DNA of 64,000 nt from Patiriisocius marinistellae (GCF_009014635.1 NZ_BKCF01000005.1:124001-188000), one strand, 5' to 3'. Positions 17,855 to 27,716 are shown, counted from the stretch's first letter. The notes: generated by a model not told the origin, from the letters alone. A program made the numbers and translations.

Positions 17855-18838
17855 ATGAAAGCAATGCTTATAAACAATTACGGAGAAAACGGAAATTTCG
17901 AAGTATCAGAAATAGCAAAACCAGAAGTAAAAGCAAATCACGTTTTAGTGAAAATAGCAGCATCTAGTGTTAATACTATTGACATGATGATTAAAAATAT
18001 GGGAACAGATTTACCATTATCACCAGCTGCACCAGCCTTATTAGGTATGGATTTCTCAGGAACAGTAGAAGCTGTTGGCGAAGGCGTTACAGGTTATGCT
18101 GTAGGAGACGAAGTTTACGGTTGTGCTGGCGGATTAGCAGATTTACCAGGAACATTAACCGAATACATTGTTGCAGATAGTAACTTAATTGGTCATAAAC
18201 CAAAAGATTTAACCATGCGTGAAACTGCTGCTTTACCATTAGTTGCAATTACAGCTTACGAAGGTTTAACAAGAGCAGGAGTTAAAGTAGGTCAGAAAGT
18301 ATTAGTACATGGTGGTTCTGGTGGTGTTGGTCATTTAGCAGTGCAATTAGCTAAATACTTTGGAGCAGAAGTTTTTGCAACAGGAACTGGAGATAATCAA
18401 AAAGCTACCGTTGAAAAATTTGGCGCTACGTTTATTGATTACATGACTGAAAAAGTAGCAGATTACACTGCAAAATACACAGATGGTGGTTTTGATGTGG
18501 TTTTCGATACCGTTGGTGGTCCAAACCTGACTAACTCTATGGAGGCGGTTGCCTTAAACGGACATATTTCTACAACGGTTTCTTTATTAGAAATAGATTT
18601 AACTCCGTTGCATTTTAAAGGAGCATCGTTACACGTGGTGTTTATGTTAATTCCGATGTTACATAACTTCAAAAGAGAAAATCACAGTAATATTTTAGAA
18701 AAATTAGCTAAAATTTCTAACGAAGGTCACTTAACACCGATTGTAGATGAAAATCAATTTTCATTAGAGCAAGTTGGCGATGCTTATGCACATTTAGCAA
18801 GCGGAAAAGCTATTGGAAAAGTAGTTGTTGAAAATTAA
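17855..18838 (+). CDS. NADP-dependent MDR quinone-type oxidoreductase
   Basis: Medium-chain reductase of 327 aa, related in layout to the one at 14032. Substrate-domain motif NTIDMMIKN, GMDFSGTVEAVGEGVTG, GDEVYGCAGG; cofactor motif VHGGSGGVGHLAVQLAKYFG near residue 152. No zinc ligands of the structural type are visible. Likely reduces quinones or enones. It ends the transcript, with a terminator 50 bp later. Confidence 0.9.
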   Translation: MKAMLINNYGENGNFEVSEIAKPEVKANHVLVKIAASSVNTIDMMIKNMGTDLPLSPAAPALLGMDFSGTVEAVGEGVTGYAVGDEVYGCAGGLADLPGTLTEYIVADSNLIGHKPKDLTMRETAALPLVAITAYEGLTRAGVKVGQKVLVHGGSGGVGHLAVQLAKYFGAEVFATGTGDNQKATVEKFGATFIDYMTEKVADYTAKYTDGGFDVVFDTVGGPNLTNSMEAVALNGHISTTVSLLEIDLTPLHFKGASLHVVFMLIPMLHNFKRENHSNILEKLAKISNEGHLTPIVDENQFSLEQVGDAYAHLASGKAIGKVVVEN

Positions 18839-18888
18839 AATTTTTATGGATTTTTATAAAATCCAGTTAGTTGGTTAGTAGTTTAAAA

Positions 18889-18912
18889 TGCCTCTTTTTA
18901 GAGGCGTTTTAT
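18889..18912 (+). terminator. Terminator after the second reductase gene
   Basis: Stem GCCTC / GAGGC around a T-rich loop followed by GTTTTATAT. It closes the 16968-18838 transcript. Confidence 0.7.
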
Positions 18913-18985
18913 ATACACAATAATAAACCTTGGAATCTACCGAAACAACCATTTTTAGTACTAAAGAGTTACTTATGTCTAAGGT

Positions 18986-18993
18986 TATCTTTG
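18986..18993 (+). promoter_or_regulatory. -7 element before the 2OG oxygenase gene
   Basis: TATCTTTG, a perfect match to the Bacteroidota -7 consensus TAnnTTTG, 115 bp before the start codon. The implied leader is about 110 nt. The motif ACCTTGGAATCTA lies 47 bp upstream (18927-18939). Confidence 0.4.
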
Positions 18994-19108
18994 TAGTAAG
19001 ATTAATGGTTATTTGAATTACAATTAAAATGCGATTAATTAAATAGAATGATAAATACAATACCAAAAAATCTTTGAACAGTGGTTTTTGGTTTAAAACA
19101 ATTATACG

Positions 19109-20071
19109 ATGAAATCAACAACAAATAATAACGCACTTGCGGGAGCTCGTGCACTTGCATTACCTTCTAGAGAAGATTCGTTAAGACGTGAATCTTCTGT
19201 GTCACAATTTTGGAATACTAACCGAAGATTACTTGAAGATGCTTGGAGAGAATGGGAATTTGAAAACAAAGACAGTTTATTAGTTCCTGATGAAACACTG
19301 CTTGATCCAAAATTGAGAAAAGTTATTAACGAGGCCTGGGAAAATCCTGAAAAAGAAAATGCTGTAGCCGATTTATGGGAAGAAATTATTCCTGGAGTAT
19401 ATTCTGCTCAGTTTTTTGACTTGGAACGTTTAGCAGAATTTCGTAATTATTTAGAAGCTACTGTAAATTCTGAAATTCCGAGGCGTGCACCGTATGGCAT
19501 TCAATTAAATCGTTACGGAGTTATGTTAGACCCACGATCAGAGGGATATCTTGCTGCGCCTAATTTTCAAGCATTTTATAATGAAATTATGGATCGTTAT
19601 ATGCGTCCGATAGCTCGTTTGTTACTTGGTACTTATGGTTATGATAACCAAACTTTTGGTTTTTCTATTCAGTACAATCCAGATAAAGATAAGGATTTGC
19701 ATGCGCATACCGATGCTTCGGCTGCTACCTTAAATATTAATATTAACTTACCTGATGAAGAATTTACAGGGTCTCAAGTAGATTTCCATGATAAAACCAC
19801 AGGAAATGTTGTTAAAACTATTTTTGAACCAGGTAAAGCAATAATTCACACAGGAAACGTACCACACGCTACACATCCAATAACTAGTGGACAACGTAGT
19901 AATTTGGTTGTATGGCTTTACGGTGACCGTATGCAAGTTCCTAGAGGTAGTGCAAGTAGCTATGGTAATACAGGTAATTCATCGTCTAAGGTTGTGACAT
20001 CAGACAACGTCACAGCTAGTGATCGTTGGAGTGTGCCAGATAGTCCTAAAGACATGATTGCACCGTTTTAA
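19109..20071 (+). CDS. 2-oxoglutarate/Fe(II)-dependent oxygenase
   Basis: Protein of 320 aa with a double-stranded beta-helix dioxygenase core. The iron ligands are visible as H-x-D in LHAHTDASAATLN (about residue 198) and the distal His in IHTGNVPHATHPITSGQRSNLVVWLYG, where the Arg two turns later binds 2-oxoglutarate. This is the prolyl-4-hydroxylase-like group. The N-terminal 100 residues are charged and helical with no recognised domain. The C-terminal 40 residues are Ser/Asn-rich and probably disordered. The substrate is unknown. No signal peptide, so cytoplasmic. Confidence 0.82.
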   Translation: MKSTTNNNALAGARALALPSREDSLRRESSVSQFWNTNRRLLEDAWREWEFENKDSLLVPDETLLDPKLRKVINEAWENPEKENAVADLWEEIIPGVYSAQFFDLERLAEFRNYLEATVNSEIPRRAPYGIQLNRYGVMLDPRSEGYLAAPNFQAFYNEIMDRYMRPIARLLLGTYGYDNQTFGFSIQYNPDKDKDLHAHTDASAATLNININLPDEEFTGSQVDFHDKTTGNVVKTIFEPGKAIIHTGNVPHATHPITSGQRSNLVVWLYGDRMQVPRGSASSYGNTGNSSSKVVTSDNVTASDRWSVPDSPKDMIAPF

Positions 20072-20111
20072 ACGATATAAAAGTTTTAGAATAAATTACA
20101 ATGATAGCAAG

Positions 20112-20160
20112 ACGTCAGTTCGAGTGATTTTCCTAATGAAAATAGTGTCTAGAATATGTT
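20112..20160. repeat. Possible remnant of a flavobacterial REP-like palindrome
   Basis: The stretch GACGTCAGTTCGAGTGATTTT followed by a small inner hairpin (ATTTTC / GAAAAT) resembles intergenic palindromic repeats that occur in many flavobacterial genomes. Here the right arm is degraded. Only one copy is in view, so this is recognition from memory of the type and not a demonstrated repeat. Confidence 0.35.
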
Positions 20161-20239
20161 AAGAAATACTATTTGATACAATCCCGAAAAAGTTGTTATT
20201 ACTCGCGTGACGTTACTAATAATATTAAATACTATAAAA

Positions 20240-21034
20240 ATGAAAACTATAATAATAACAGGAAGTACTGACGGAATAGGAAAACTAACCGCTTTAAAAC
20301 TAGCTAAAGACGGAAACACCGTTTATATTCATGGTAGGAGTGAAGCTAAAGTAAATGCAGTTGTTGAAGAAATTAAGTCAGCTTCAAATAACAAGAACAT
20401 CAATGGCCTTGTTGCAGATTTTTCAGATTTAAAAGCTGTGAAAAATTTAGCGGATCATATAAAAAAGGAAATTCCTAAAATAGATATATTAATTAATAAT
20501 GCCGGAATATTAAAAAGCCCTATTAGTAAAACAAAAGATGGTTTAGATATAAGAATGACAGTAAATTATTTAGCCCCTTATGTATTAACTACTAACATAC
20601 TTTCAATCCTTAAAATTTCCGAAGCACCTAGGGTTATCAATTTGAGTTCTGCTGCTCAATCTTCTGTTAATGAATCTGTATTGAATGGAGACGAAGAAGT
20701 TACGGACAATAATAGTTATGCGCAGAGCAAACTAGCATTAACAATGTGGAGTTTTGAACTAGCGAAAAACGAGCCAAATATTACAATTATTGCTGTAAAT
20801 CCAGGATCGTTATTAAATACAAAAATGGCTAAGGAAGCGTACGGACAGCATTGGTCACCTGCAGAAAAAGGTGTAAATGTTTTATATGATTTAGCAACTT
20901 CTAAAGAATATAATAATGGTTCTGGGAAGTACTTTGATAATGATAAAGGAGCTTTCTCAAAAGCTCATGAAGATGCATATTCTATAGAAAAAATTAAGAA
21001 TCTTATAAAATTTACTGAAAAATTTTCACTTTAA
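20240..21034 (+). CDS. SDR family oxidoreductase
   Basis: Short-chain dehydrogenase of 264 aa with TGSTDGIGKLTA cofactor motif, NNAG, catalytic Ser in INLSSAAQS and Y-x-x-x-K in YAQSKLAL. The longer sequence resembles retinol-dehydrogenase-like SDRs, with a PG motif after the catalytic helix. The ATG at 20240 is chosen because an in-frame GTG at 20207 would add 11 residues in front of the first beta strand. The substrate is unknown and the gene stands alone. Confidence 0.88.
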   Translation: MKTIIITGSTDGIGKLTALKLAKDGNTVYIHGRSEAKVNAVVEEIKSASNNKNINGLVADFSDLKAVKNLADHIKKEIPKIDILINNAGILKSPISKTKDGLDIRMTVNYLAPYVLTTNILSILKISEAPRVINLSSAAQSSVNESVLNGDEEVTDNNSYAQSKLALTMWSFELAKNEPNITIIAVNPGSLLNTKMAKEAYGQHWSPAEKGVNVLYDLATSKEYNNGSGKYFDNDKGAFSKAHEDAYSIEKIKNLIKFTEKFSL

Positions 21035-21058
21035 AGTGGATGTGAGTGAAGAGACTAA

Positions 21059-21676
21059 TTACTTGTTTTTAAATAATAATACAATGGCATCTAAGAATTC
21101 TTCTTTTAATTTATCAAGAGATTTGGGGTTTATGGCTTTTAAAGTGGAAGTTGCTATTGGTTTGTCCTCAGAGGTAGTGCCTATATCATATACTGCTGCT
21201 TCTAAAGTATAAGTAATAATTTCCTTTTTATCATATACAAGACTATTCACATCTGTTTTTCCTAACTTTAATGGTTCTAATGTATTAAAATAGTTGTGCA
21301 GCGATTTTGTGTTAACTGTATCTACGATCATAGACTTTCTTGATGCTAGTAAAACCTTATTAATATTTTTGTTTTTACATTCTAAAGCAAACTGATTTAT
21401 TTCTTCTTGAGTTCGATTTTCTTTGTATGAAATTTCAGGAAATATAACATGCATTTTTAGAGGAGAGAGTCCTTGCTTTGTGAGTGAAAGTGCAACTTTA
21501 TTTTCAAATTCTACTTGAAGATTAGTGTCCTCAGTATTTGCATAAACTAATAAACGATCAATTTTTTGGTTTTTAAAATCTGCAGAAACCCATTGAGAGG
21601 GGATTGTTTTACTTGTTGAACATCCCATACATATTAAAAGTGCAAATATTAAAAAAGTAAGGGTGGTAGTTTTCAT
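21059..21676 (-). CDS. Hypothetical lipoprotein
   Basis: Lipoprotein of 205 aa (signal LIFALLICMGCSTSK; start placed at 21676 so that the signal is complete). The body alternates beta strands with a long helix (QEEINQFALECKNKNINKVLLAS), a layout like the DUF4136-type lipoproteins, but I do not recognise the family with confidence. Convergent with the SDR gene, 24 bp apart. Confidence 0.7.
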   Translation of the reverse strand: MKTTTLTFLIFALLICMGCSTSKTIPSQWVSADFKNQKIDRLLVYANTEDTNLQVEFENKVALSLTKQGLSPLKMHVIFPEISYKENRTQEEINQFALECKNKNINKVLLASRKSMIVDTVNTKSLHNYFNTLEPLKLGKTDVNSLVYDKKEIITYTLEAAVYDIGTTSEDKPIATSTLKAINPKSLDKLKEEFLDAIVLLFKNK

Positions 21677-21849
21677 TTGTAGAGTTTTATGCAAGTTAAT
21701 TAAAATGAAGATTAATTACAATAATTAGTTAAGTTGAAAATGTCTTAATCAATCTTTTTTATTCAAAGCAATACTATTATTATAAATTGCAAATAGAGAA
21801 TAAAATTTTGAGCAAGCTCAATTTCATTCTCTATTCTTCAACATATTTG

Positions 21850-21923
21850 TGACCTCGAAGGGATTCAAACCCCCAACCCTCAGAGCCGAAATCTGATGCG
21901 CTATTCAGTTGCGCCACGAGGCC
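21850..21923 (-). tRNA. tRNA-Arg (anticodon UCG)
   Basis: On the minus strand a full cloverleaf is seen: acceptor stem GGCCTCG / CGAGGTC with one G-U pair, D-arm, anticodon stem TCAGA / TCTGA around loop TTTCGGC (anticodon TCG), and a T-arm with GGTTTGAATCC. CCA is not encoded. Reads CGA and related Arg codons. Confidence 0.93.
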
Positions 21924-21972
21924 TTGTTTTCCGTTAAAAGACGGATTTTTTAAATTTATATTATATAAAAAT

Positions 21973-22425
21973 TTAATTTGCTAACCTAGCTTTAACAATA
22001 GTACTAATGGTTTTTCCATCTGCTCGACCTGCTGCTTTGCCGTTAACTATTCCCATAACTTTGCCCATATCTGCCATAGAGGATGCACCAGTTTGAGTAA
22101 TAGCTTCGTCTACTAATTTTGCTACTTCTTCTTCACTAAGTTGTGCAGGTAAAAATCTTTCAATTACTGCAGCTTCGGCAATTTCTGGGGCAGCTAAATC
22201 TTCCCTCCCTTGCTCACTGAAAATTGCAGCACTATCTTTACGTTGTTTAACGAGTTTTTGTAAAATCCTCATTTCAGCATCTTCATTCAATTCTTCTTTT
22301 GCTCCACTTTCTGTTTGAGCTAATAATATTGCACTTTTGACAGACCGAAGCGCTTGTAAAGCTTGACTGTCTTTTGCTTTCATTGCTATTTTCATAGCCT
22401 CCATAATTTTAGAAGATAAACTCAT
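21973..22425 (-). CDS. YqeY/GatB-domain protein
   Basis: Small all-helical protein of 150 aa. The family signatures are ALRSVKSAILLAQTESG, LQKLVKQRKDSAAIF, and AVIERFLPAQLSEEEVAKLV, with the C-terminal MGKVMGIVNGKAAGRADGKTIS that matches the GatB tail domain. The role is unclear; it resembles the tRNA-binding tail of the amidotransferase GatB. A tRNA gene lies immediately downstream. Confidence 0.92.
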   Translation of the reverse strand: MSLSSKIMEAMKIAMKAKDSQALQALRSVKSAILLAQTESGAKEELNEDAEMRILQKLVKQRKDSAAIFSEQGREDLAAPEIAEAAVIERFLPAQLSEEEVAKLVDEAITQTGASSMADMGKVMGIVNGKAAGRADGKTISTIVKARLAN

Positions 22426-22656
22426 TTTAGTATATTTTTATGATAACGCGAATATACTAAATTTACATAGTTGCGTTATAAAGAACAATAGTAATTACAT
22501 TGTAAGTTTTTACTTTTTAATACTATAACAAAATATTAACTAAAATTGGCTTAATTATTTATAAAACAGTAGTTTGGGTGTGTTTTTTAACATACATTTG
22601 TTCTCTTTTATGAGTATAAAATTGACTCCAATAATTTAAAACCTTATATTAATTAA

Positions 22657-23562
22657 ATGAAATACAATTTTAAATTTTTATTTGCTTTAGGTTTTGTTTT
22701 TTCTCTAACATTGAATGTATTCTCTCAAGAGTTGCCTTTAGGTGACGAATGTGATGTGAATCCAATTGCAGAATTAGATGATCCTACATTAACAATTATG
22801 CTTGAAAATGAACTTTTCAAAAACAAGGCATGGAAGACATTGCTCCAAAATCAAAAAATGGCCGTTGGTATTGTTGATTTGTCAGATTTGAATAATATTC
22901 AATACGCTGGGATTAATGATGATAATATGATGTATGCAGCCAGCTTGCCCAAAATTGCAGTATTGTTAGCTTCAATGGATGCAATTGATAAGGGCGAATT
23001 AATTGACTCAAAAGAAATAAGAAAAGATATGAGTTTGATGATTAGTAAATCTAATAATCAAGCTACAACGCGTATGATTGATCGCGTGGGTTATGAAAAA
23101 ATTGAAGAAGTTTTAAGAATGCCTAAGCATAAACTATATGATGAAGAAGTAGGTGGTGGTTTATGGGTAGGTAAACGTTATGCAGCAGGAGGAAGACGAT
23201 ATCCAGAACCTATGAAAGGTTTAAGTCATGCTGCAACAGCACGTCAAGTTTGTAGTTTTTATTATCAACTTGCAATGGGAAATTTAATAAGCGAAGAGCG
23301 CTCAGTAGAAATGCTAGGAATTATGAAAGATCCAGCATTACACCATAAATTTGTAAATACGTTAGATAGAATAGCTCCTAATGCAAAATTATATAGAAAA
23401 TCTGGCTCTTGGAAAAACTACCATGCAGATTCTGTTCTTGTATGGGGTCCAGAAAGAAAGTATATTATGGTTGCTTTAATTGATAATGATTATGGTGAAC
23501 AAATAATTAGAGATTTAGTAATTCCTTTAGAAAAAGTTATGAAAAAATCACGTTCTTTATAA
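22657..23562 (+). CDS. Exported class A beta-lactamase-fold serine hydrolase
   Basis: Protein of 301 aa with a signal peptide (FALGFVFSLTLNVFSQ). The penicillin-recognising fold motifs are present: S-x-x-K as SLPK (Ser-96/Lys-99), the S-x-N motif as SKSNN, and KSG in YRKSGSW. The usual Glu-166 omega loop of true beta-lactamases is not apparent, so it is more likely a peptidase or esterase of the serpin-type beta-lactamase-fold group. It lies 22 bp upstream of the NTT-like transporter gene, and a paralogue (26421-27665) lies on the other side. Confidence 0.85.
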   Translation: MKYNFKFLFALGFVFSLTLNVFSQELPLGDECDVNPIAELDDPTLTIMLENELFKNKAWKTLLQNQKMAVGIVDLSDLNNIQYAGINDDNMMYAASLPKIAVLLASMDAIDKGELIDSKEIRKDMSLMISKSNNQATTRMIDRVGYEKIEEVLRMPKHKLYDEEVGGGLWVGKRYAAGGRRYPEPMKGLSHAATARQVCSFYYQLAMGNLISEERSVEMLGIMKDPALHHKFVNTLDRIAPNAKLYRKSGSWKNYHADSVLVWGPERKYIMVALIDNDYGEQIIRDLVIPLEKVMKKSRSL

Positions 23563-23584
23563 AACAACCTAGTGTCGTTTTATA

Positions 23585-26434
23585 ATGTTAAAAAACCTTT
23601 TTAAGAAAACGTTTGATATAAGAGATGGGGAAATCCGCATCTCTTTTTTTATGCAGTTATATATTTTTCTGCTTATCACCGTTTTATTAATGGTAAAGCC
23701 TACCATCAATGCACTATTTTTATCAAAATTAGGCGCAGATCACCTGCCATATGCATATCTTTTAGTGGCGTTAATTGCTGTAGTTACTTCTTACTTTTAT
23801 AACAGAGCAGTAAAAAAATATTCTCTAAAAAAAATAACAACGAGCACCCTTCTTTTTTTTAGTGCCAGTTTTATGCTTTTGAGTTTCTTAATGTATTACA
23901 GTCTAAGTAATGACTTTATTTTATACAGTTATTATTTAAGTGTTTCTCTTTTTGCGGTACTCGTTACATCTCAATTTTGGATAATAGCAAATATGGTTTT
24001 TAATGCTAGAGAAGCAAAACGACTTTTTGGTTTTATAGGAGCAGGAGCAATTGCTGGTGGAATCTTTGGAGGATATATAACTTCAATTATAGCACCGCTC
24101 TTCGGAAATCGTGTAGTAATACTAATTGCAGCATTGTTGATACTTTTTTGTATTCCTATTCTAAATACAGCTTGGAAAATGCGGATACGTAAATTGAGCA
24201 CTTACATTATCAATCAACGAAAAACAAAAGAAACTGAGTTTACTCCAGCTTATAAATTAATTATTCGCTCTAAGCATTTAACGTATCTCGCTGCAATTGT
24301 AGGGGTAGGGGTGGTTATGGCAAAATTAGTTGATTTTCAATTTAGTGATTTTGCAAATAGGGCAATACCAGATAGTGATGAGTTGGCGTCATTTTTTGGA
24401 TTTTGGTTTTCGTCATTTAATGTCATAGCATTATTAATACAGCTGTTTTTAACTAATCGATTACTTGCATGGTTGGGTGTTACAAGTAACTTATTAATTT
24501 TACCCTTAGGGATTGCTTTAGGTTGTTTGTTGTTTTTAACATTTCCAGAGCTCTGGGTATTAGTTATTATTAAAGGAATGGATGGTAGTTTTAAACAATC
24601 CATAAATAAGGCAGGGATTGAACTTTCAATTTTACCCATACCTTCGCATGTTAAAAATGAAGCTAAGTCATTTATTGATGTTGTTGTAGATAGTATAGCG
24701 ACAGGGTTTGCGGGTCTTTTACTTATTTTTGTTATTAAAAGATTAGAGTTAAGTACTAGCTATATTACAGTGATTATTCTTTTAGTGCTTTTTGTGTGGA
24801 TGGTATTGGTGTATAAACTGCGTGAAGCTTATTTTGAGTCATTTAGAACTAACATTCATCGCTCGCTTGATACTAATGAATTACAACAGCACAAGTTTCA
24901 AAAATCTAGTATTTCAGAAAACATAAAAATCCTTAAGAATGGGAATGAATCACAAATTTTAGCATTACTTGAAAGATTACGTGATGTAAAATTTAGTGCA
25001 TTTGAGCCGCATATAATTAATCTTTTAGATCATCCAACTCATAAAATAAAGGTTGCCGCAATTGAGAGATTGTATGACTTTAGAAAAGGAACTGCGGCAG
25101 AGAAAATAAAAAAATTAATCAAAGAAAAGGATGATGAACTTGTGTTTAAAGCAATTGAATACTTAATCACCCATACAAATATTGATGACATAAAATTGTA
25201 TGAAACATATTTAGAAAGTTCTTCTACATATATAGCAAATGCTGCTTTACTGTGTTTAGCTAAAGCCGCCTCAGAAAATGATAAGCTGGCTACAAAATTT
25301 AAATTGCATGAACGTATTGAGAAAAAAATTAGCACTTTTATTGAAGCTGGTGATGTGATTAGAAAACAAGAAGTAGCAGAGTTAATGATGACAGTCGCTT
25401 ATGCAAAAGAATTAAAATTTTACTCATTTATTTCTGCAAACTTTAATAACAAGTCAAACTATATTGTAAAACATGCAATTAAAGCAGCGGGTGTAACCAA
25501 TCATGCACCTTTTATAGAGCCACTTATTGCATTTTTAGCAATAAAAAAATACAATCTAAGAGCTAAAAAGGCTTTAAAAAACTACGGAGAGACCATTTCA
25601 AAAACAATACTAGAAATGGATACTAGTCAATATTTAAATGATGACGTGCGAAGGCATATTCCTGGTGTTATTGAGTCGTTTAAAAACCGAAATGCCATCA
25701 AAGTTTTAATGCGACTTTTAAAAAGTAAAGACTTTGTAATTAGGCTAGAAGCTGCAAAATCATTAAATAAAATAAAGAGTAAATTTCCTCAGGCTTCTTT
25801 GGATCAAAGGTCGCTCACAAAAATTATCCTCCGTGAAAGCACTTACTATAAAAACTCCATTAATACCCTTGCTAGTTTAAAAGCAGCAGCTTCAAAAGCT
25901 GCCGCTATTGAAACAGAAACAACAGACGACCTACAAGTGGATTTGCTGGTAGCGCGCGAGAGTTTAATTGATGTATTGGAACTTCAATTGGAGCAAAGTT
26001 TAGAGTGTGTTTTCAAATTGTTAAGTTTAAAATATGATCACTCAGATATTCAGACTGCATATTTCGGTCTCAAAAGCGAGGAGAAAGAAGTAAAAATAAA
26101 CGCTATTGAGTTTTTGGATAATTTATTAAAATCAAAACTTAAGAGCACCATGCTGCCTATGATTGAATATCATATTATAGATAGTGACACATATCATATA
26201 TCCTCTTTTGAAGTAAAGCCAATGCTAGAAACACGTGCACTACCATTGTTGTTAAAAAACAGAGGCTCAAAAATGAAGCTAGCAGTACTCAATGTAATGA
26301 TGCATACTTCTGAAATGAGGTACATCAAACTAATAATGCCATTGTTAAAGCATAGAAACAAAAAAGTGCGACTCTTTGCAAAGTACGCACTTGATGGAAT
26401 TAGAGCAAACAAAAAAGCACTTACTCTTCAGTAA
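23585..26434 (+). CDS. ATP/ADP-translocase-like (NTT) membrane carrier fused to HEAT repeats
   Basis: Protein of 949 aa. Residues about 15-415 hold 12 membrane segments with the NTT-type segment NAREAKRLFGFIGAGAIAGGIFGGYI and LLVALIAVVTSYFYNRAVKKYS. Residues about 430-949 are a cytoplasmic tail of alpha-helical HEAT repeats, e.g. HPTHKIKVAAIERLYDF and SKDFVIRLEAAKSLNKIKS. Carriers of this fused type occur in free-living bacteria; the solute is not known. Classic NTT proteins exchange ATP for ADP. The 3' end overlaps the convergent hydrolase gene by 14 bp. It is the core of the group at 22657-30647. Confidence 0.82.
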   Translation: MLKNLFKKTFDIRDGEIRISFFMQLYIFLLITVLLMVKPTINALFLSKLGADHLPYAYLLVALIAVVTSYFYNRAVKKYSLKKITTSTLLFFSASFMLLSFLMYYSLSNDFILYSYYLSVSLFAVLVTSQFWIIANMVFNAREAKRLFGFIGAGAIAGGIFGGYITSIIAPLFGNRVVILIAALLILFCIPILNTAWKMRIRKLSTYIINQRKTKETEFTPAYKLIIRSKHLTYLAAIVGVGVVMAKLVDFQFSDFANRAIPDSDELASFFGFWFSSFNVIALLIQLFLTNRLLAWLGVTSNLLILPLGIALGCLLFLTFPELWVLVIIKGMDGSFKQSINKAGIELSILPIPSHVKNEAKSFIDVVVDSIATGFAGLLLIFVIKRLELSTSYITVIILLVLFVWMVLVYKLREAYFESFRTNIHRSLDTNELQQHKFQKSSISENIKILKNGNESQILALLERLRDVKFSAFEPHIINLLDHPTHKIKVAAIERLYDFRKGTAAEKIKKLIKEKDDELVFKAIEYLITHTNIDDIKLYETYLESSSTYIANAALLCLAKAASENDKLATKFKLHERIEKKISTFIEAGDVIRKQEVAELMMTVAYAKELKFYSFISANFNNKSNYIVKHAIKAAGVTNHAPFIEPLIAFLAIKKYNLRAKKALKNYGETISKTILEMDTSQYLNDDVRRHIPGVIESFKNRNAIKVLMRLLKSKDFVIRLEAAKSLNKIKSKFPQASLDQRSLTKIILRESTYYKNSINTLASLKAAASKAAAIETETTDDLQVDLLVARESLIDVLELQLEQSLECVFKLLSLKYDHSDIQTAYFGLKSEEKEVKINAIEFLDNLLKSKLKSTMLPMIEYHIIDSDTYHISSFEVKPMLETRALPLLLKNRGSKMKLAVLNVMMHTSEMRYIKLIMPLLKHRNKKVRLFAKYALDGIRANKKALTLQ

Positions 26435-27665
26435 CAACTTTATCAATTGCCGAAGCTAAATACATGTGCGCTCCAGCACTATTTTTACTCAAAACATTTG
26501 TCATTAAACAGACAATATAATTTTTACCATTAGGGTGTTCTACTGTAATTACAGAATTCATATAATTAAATCTATTTCCAGCATAATCACCACATGGTGT
26601 AGGTTTTGTTTTATCACAACTATAAAAACTACCTGACTTAAAATATACTCTAGCACTATCTAAGCGATTAGATTGCGCATATCTAATTCTTCTGTCAGTA
26701 ATATAAAGTAAGCGTTTCATTTCAAGGCTTGAAGCTTCATCAACAACCTTCCCTTGTTCTAATTGTACTAAGTATTTCATTAAACCTTTTGGAGTACCAA
26801 TACTCCCGCCCATACGTCCTACGTATTTTCCTGGTGTGTCTGTAAAAAAGCCTCCAAGTCTCCAGTCATCCTCTGTAATTCCTATATCCCTCAATGGATC
26901 ATTAACAACTCTGTTTGCATATACAGTTAATGAATCTCTATTTGTATCTTCAAAATATTTTGTCGCTTCTTCTTCGGTTAATCTAGGGTATTCTTTGCCA
27001 AATGCGCTCATTAACATTGCTTCTCTATACATTACACTTGCGGCGCCATTGTTACTAACACTTACCATATGGTCTAACCATTCAAAAAGTGTAAACTCAT
27101 CACTTGCAATCACTTGTCTTTTTAATTGCGTTTTCTTTTCCTTATTGTAAATTGGTATTGTGTGGTGGTCTCCTAATCCCCATATTCCAGAAGACACTCT
27201 TTTGTTGCATAATAACCCAATACGCGCTTCAAAGTCATCTGGATATATTTTTGACATTTCATGGAAAACTGCATTGAGTACCGCAATTTTCCCCACACTT
27301 CCAGGTTGATATCCTACATCCTCTCTATGTGATGCGTACCTAATATTGTTTGGATCTGTTATATCCATTACAGCTAGTGAGTAAGCTCCGCCAGGCGTAA
27401 TCCGCGCTATTTTTTTTGAAAATTCTGGATCCTCATTTAGTAAATCATCAATTGATGTATTACTAATATCTTTCAAATTTAGCTTAATATCATCGATTGA
27501 TGCATAAGCTCCAGCCTCAATACGGGTATACTTCGCCCCACTATCAATTTGATCTTGAATATAAAGAAGTCTTTCAATCCTTGAGCGTTCATACCCATCA
27601 ATTGGGTAAAAACCAAATGACGCCACTATGGCAAAACCTAATGCTATAAATGCTATTTTTTTCAT
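26421..27665 (-). CDS. Exported beta-lactamase-fold serine hydrolase (paralogue of 22657-23562)
   Basis: Protein of 414 aa with an N-terminal membrane signal (MKKIAFIALGFAIVASFGF; start at 27665, an in-frame ATG 15 bp upstream is less likely). Same active-site pattern as the gene at 22657: S-x-x-K as SVGK (near residue 120), S-x-N as SVSNN, KSG as FKSGSF. It is about 110 residues longer, with an extra N-terminal helical segment. It follows the dikinase gene by 51 bp on the same strand. The sequence has a Cys pair (CDKTKPTPC) near its end, suiting a periplasmic protein. Confidence 0.85.
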   Translation of the reverse strand: MKKIAFIALGFAIVASFGFYPIDGYERSRIERLLYIQDQIDSGAKYTRIEAGAYASIDDIKLNLKDISNTSIDDLLNEDPEFSKKIARITPGGAYSLAVMDITDPNNIRYASHREDVGYQPGSVGKIAVLNAVFHEMSKIYPDDFEARIGLLCNKRVSSGIWGLGDHHTIPIYNKEKKTQLKRQVIASDEFTLFEWLDHMVSVSNNGAASVMYREAMLMSAFGKEYPRLTEEEATKYFEDTNRDSLTVYANRVVNDPLRDIGITEDDWRLGGFFTDTPGKYVGRMGGSIGTPKGLMKYLVQLEQGKVVDEASSLEMKRLLYITDRRIRYAQSNRLDSARVYFKSGSFYSCDKTKPTPCGDYAGNRFNYMNSVITVEHPNGKNYIVCLMTNVLSKNSAGAHMYLASAIDKVVTEE

Positions 27666-27716
27666 GTTTATTGCCCACATAGGTGGGTGACTTTTTAATT
27701 AATTTTTAAGTGTCTA

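Noticed and set aside
12303-20071. Redox gene group as a mobile island
   Set aside because: No integrase, transposase, flanking direct repeats or tRNA junction; composition is not clearly different from the surroundings.
22465-22475. ACGCAAC on the minus strand upstream of the YqeY gene as a third ECF-type promoter
   Set aside because: The AGACTAT partner box is absent at the right distance.
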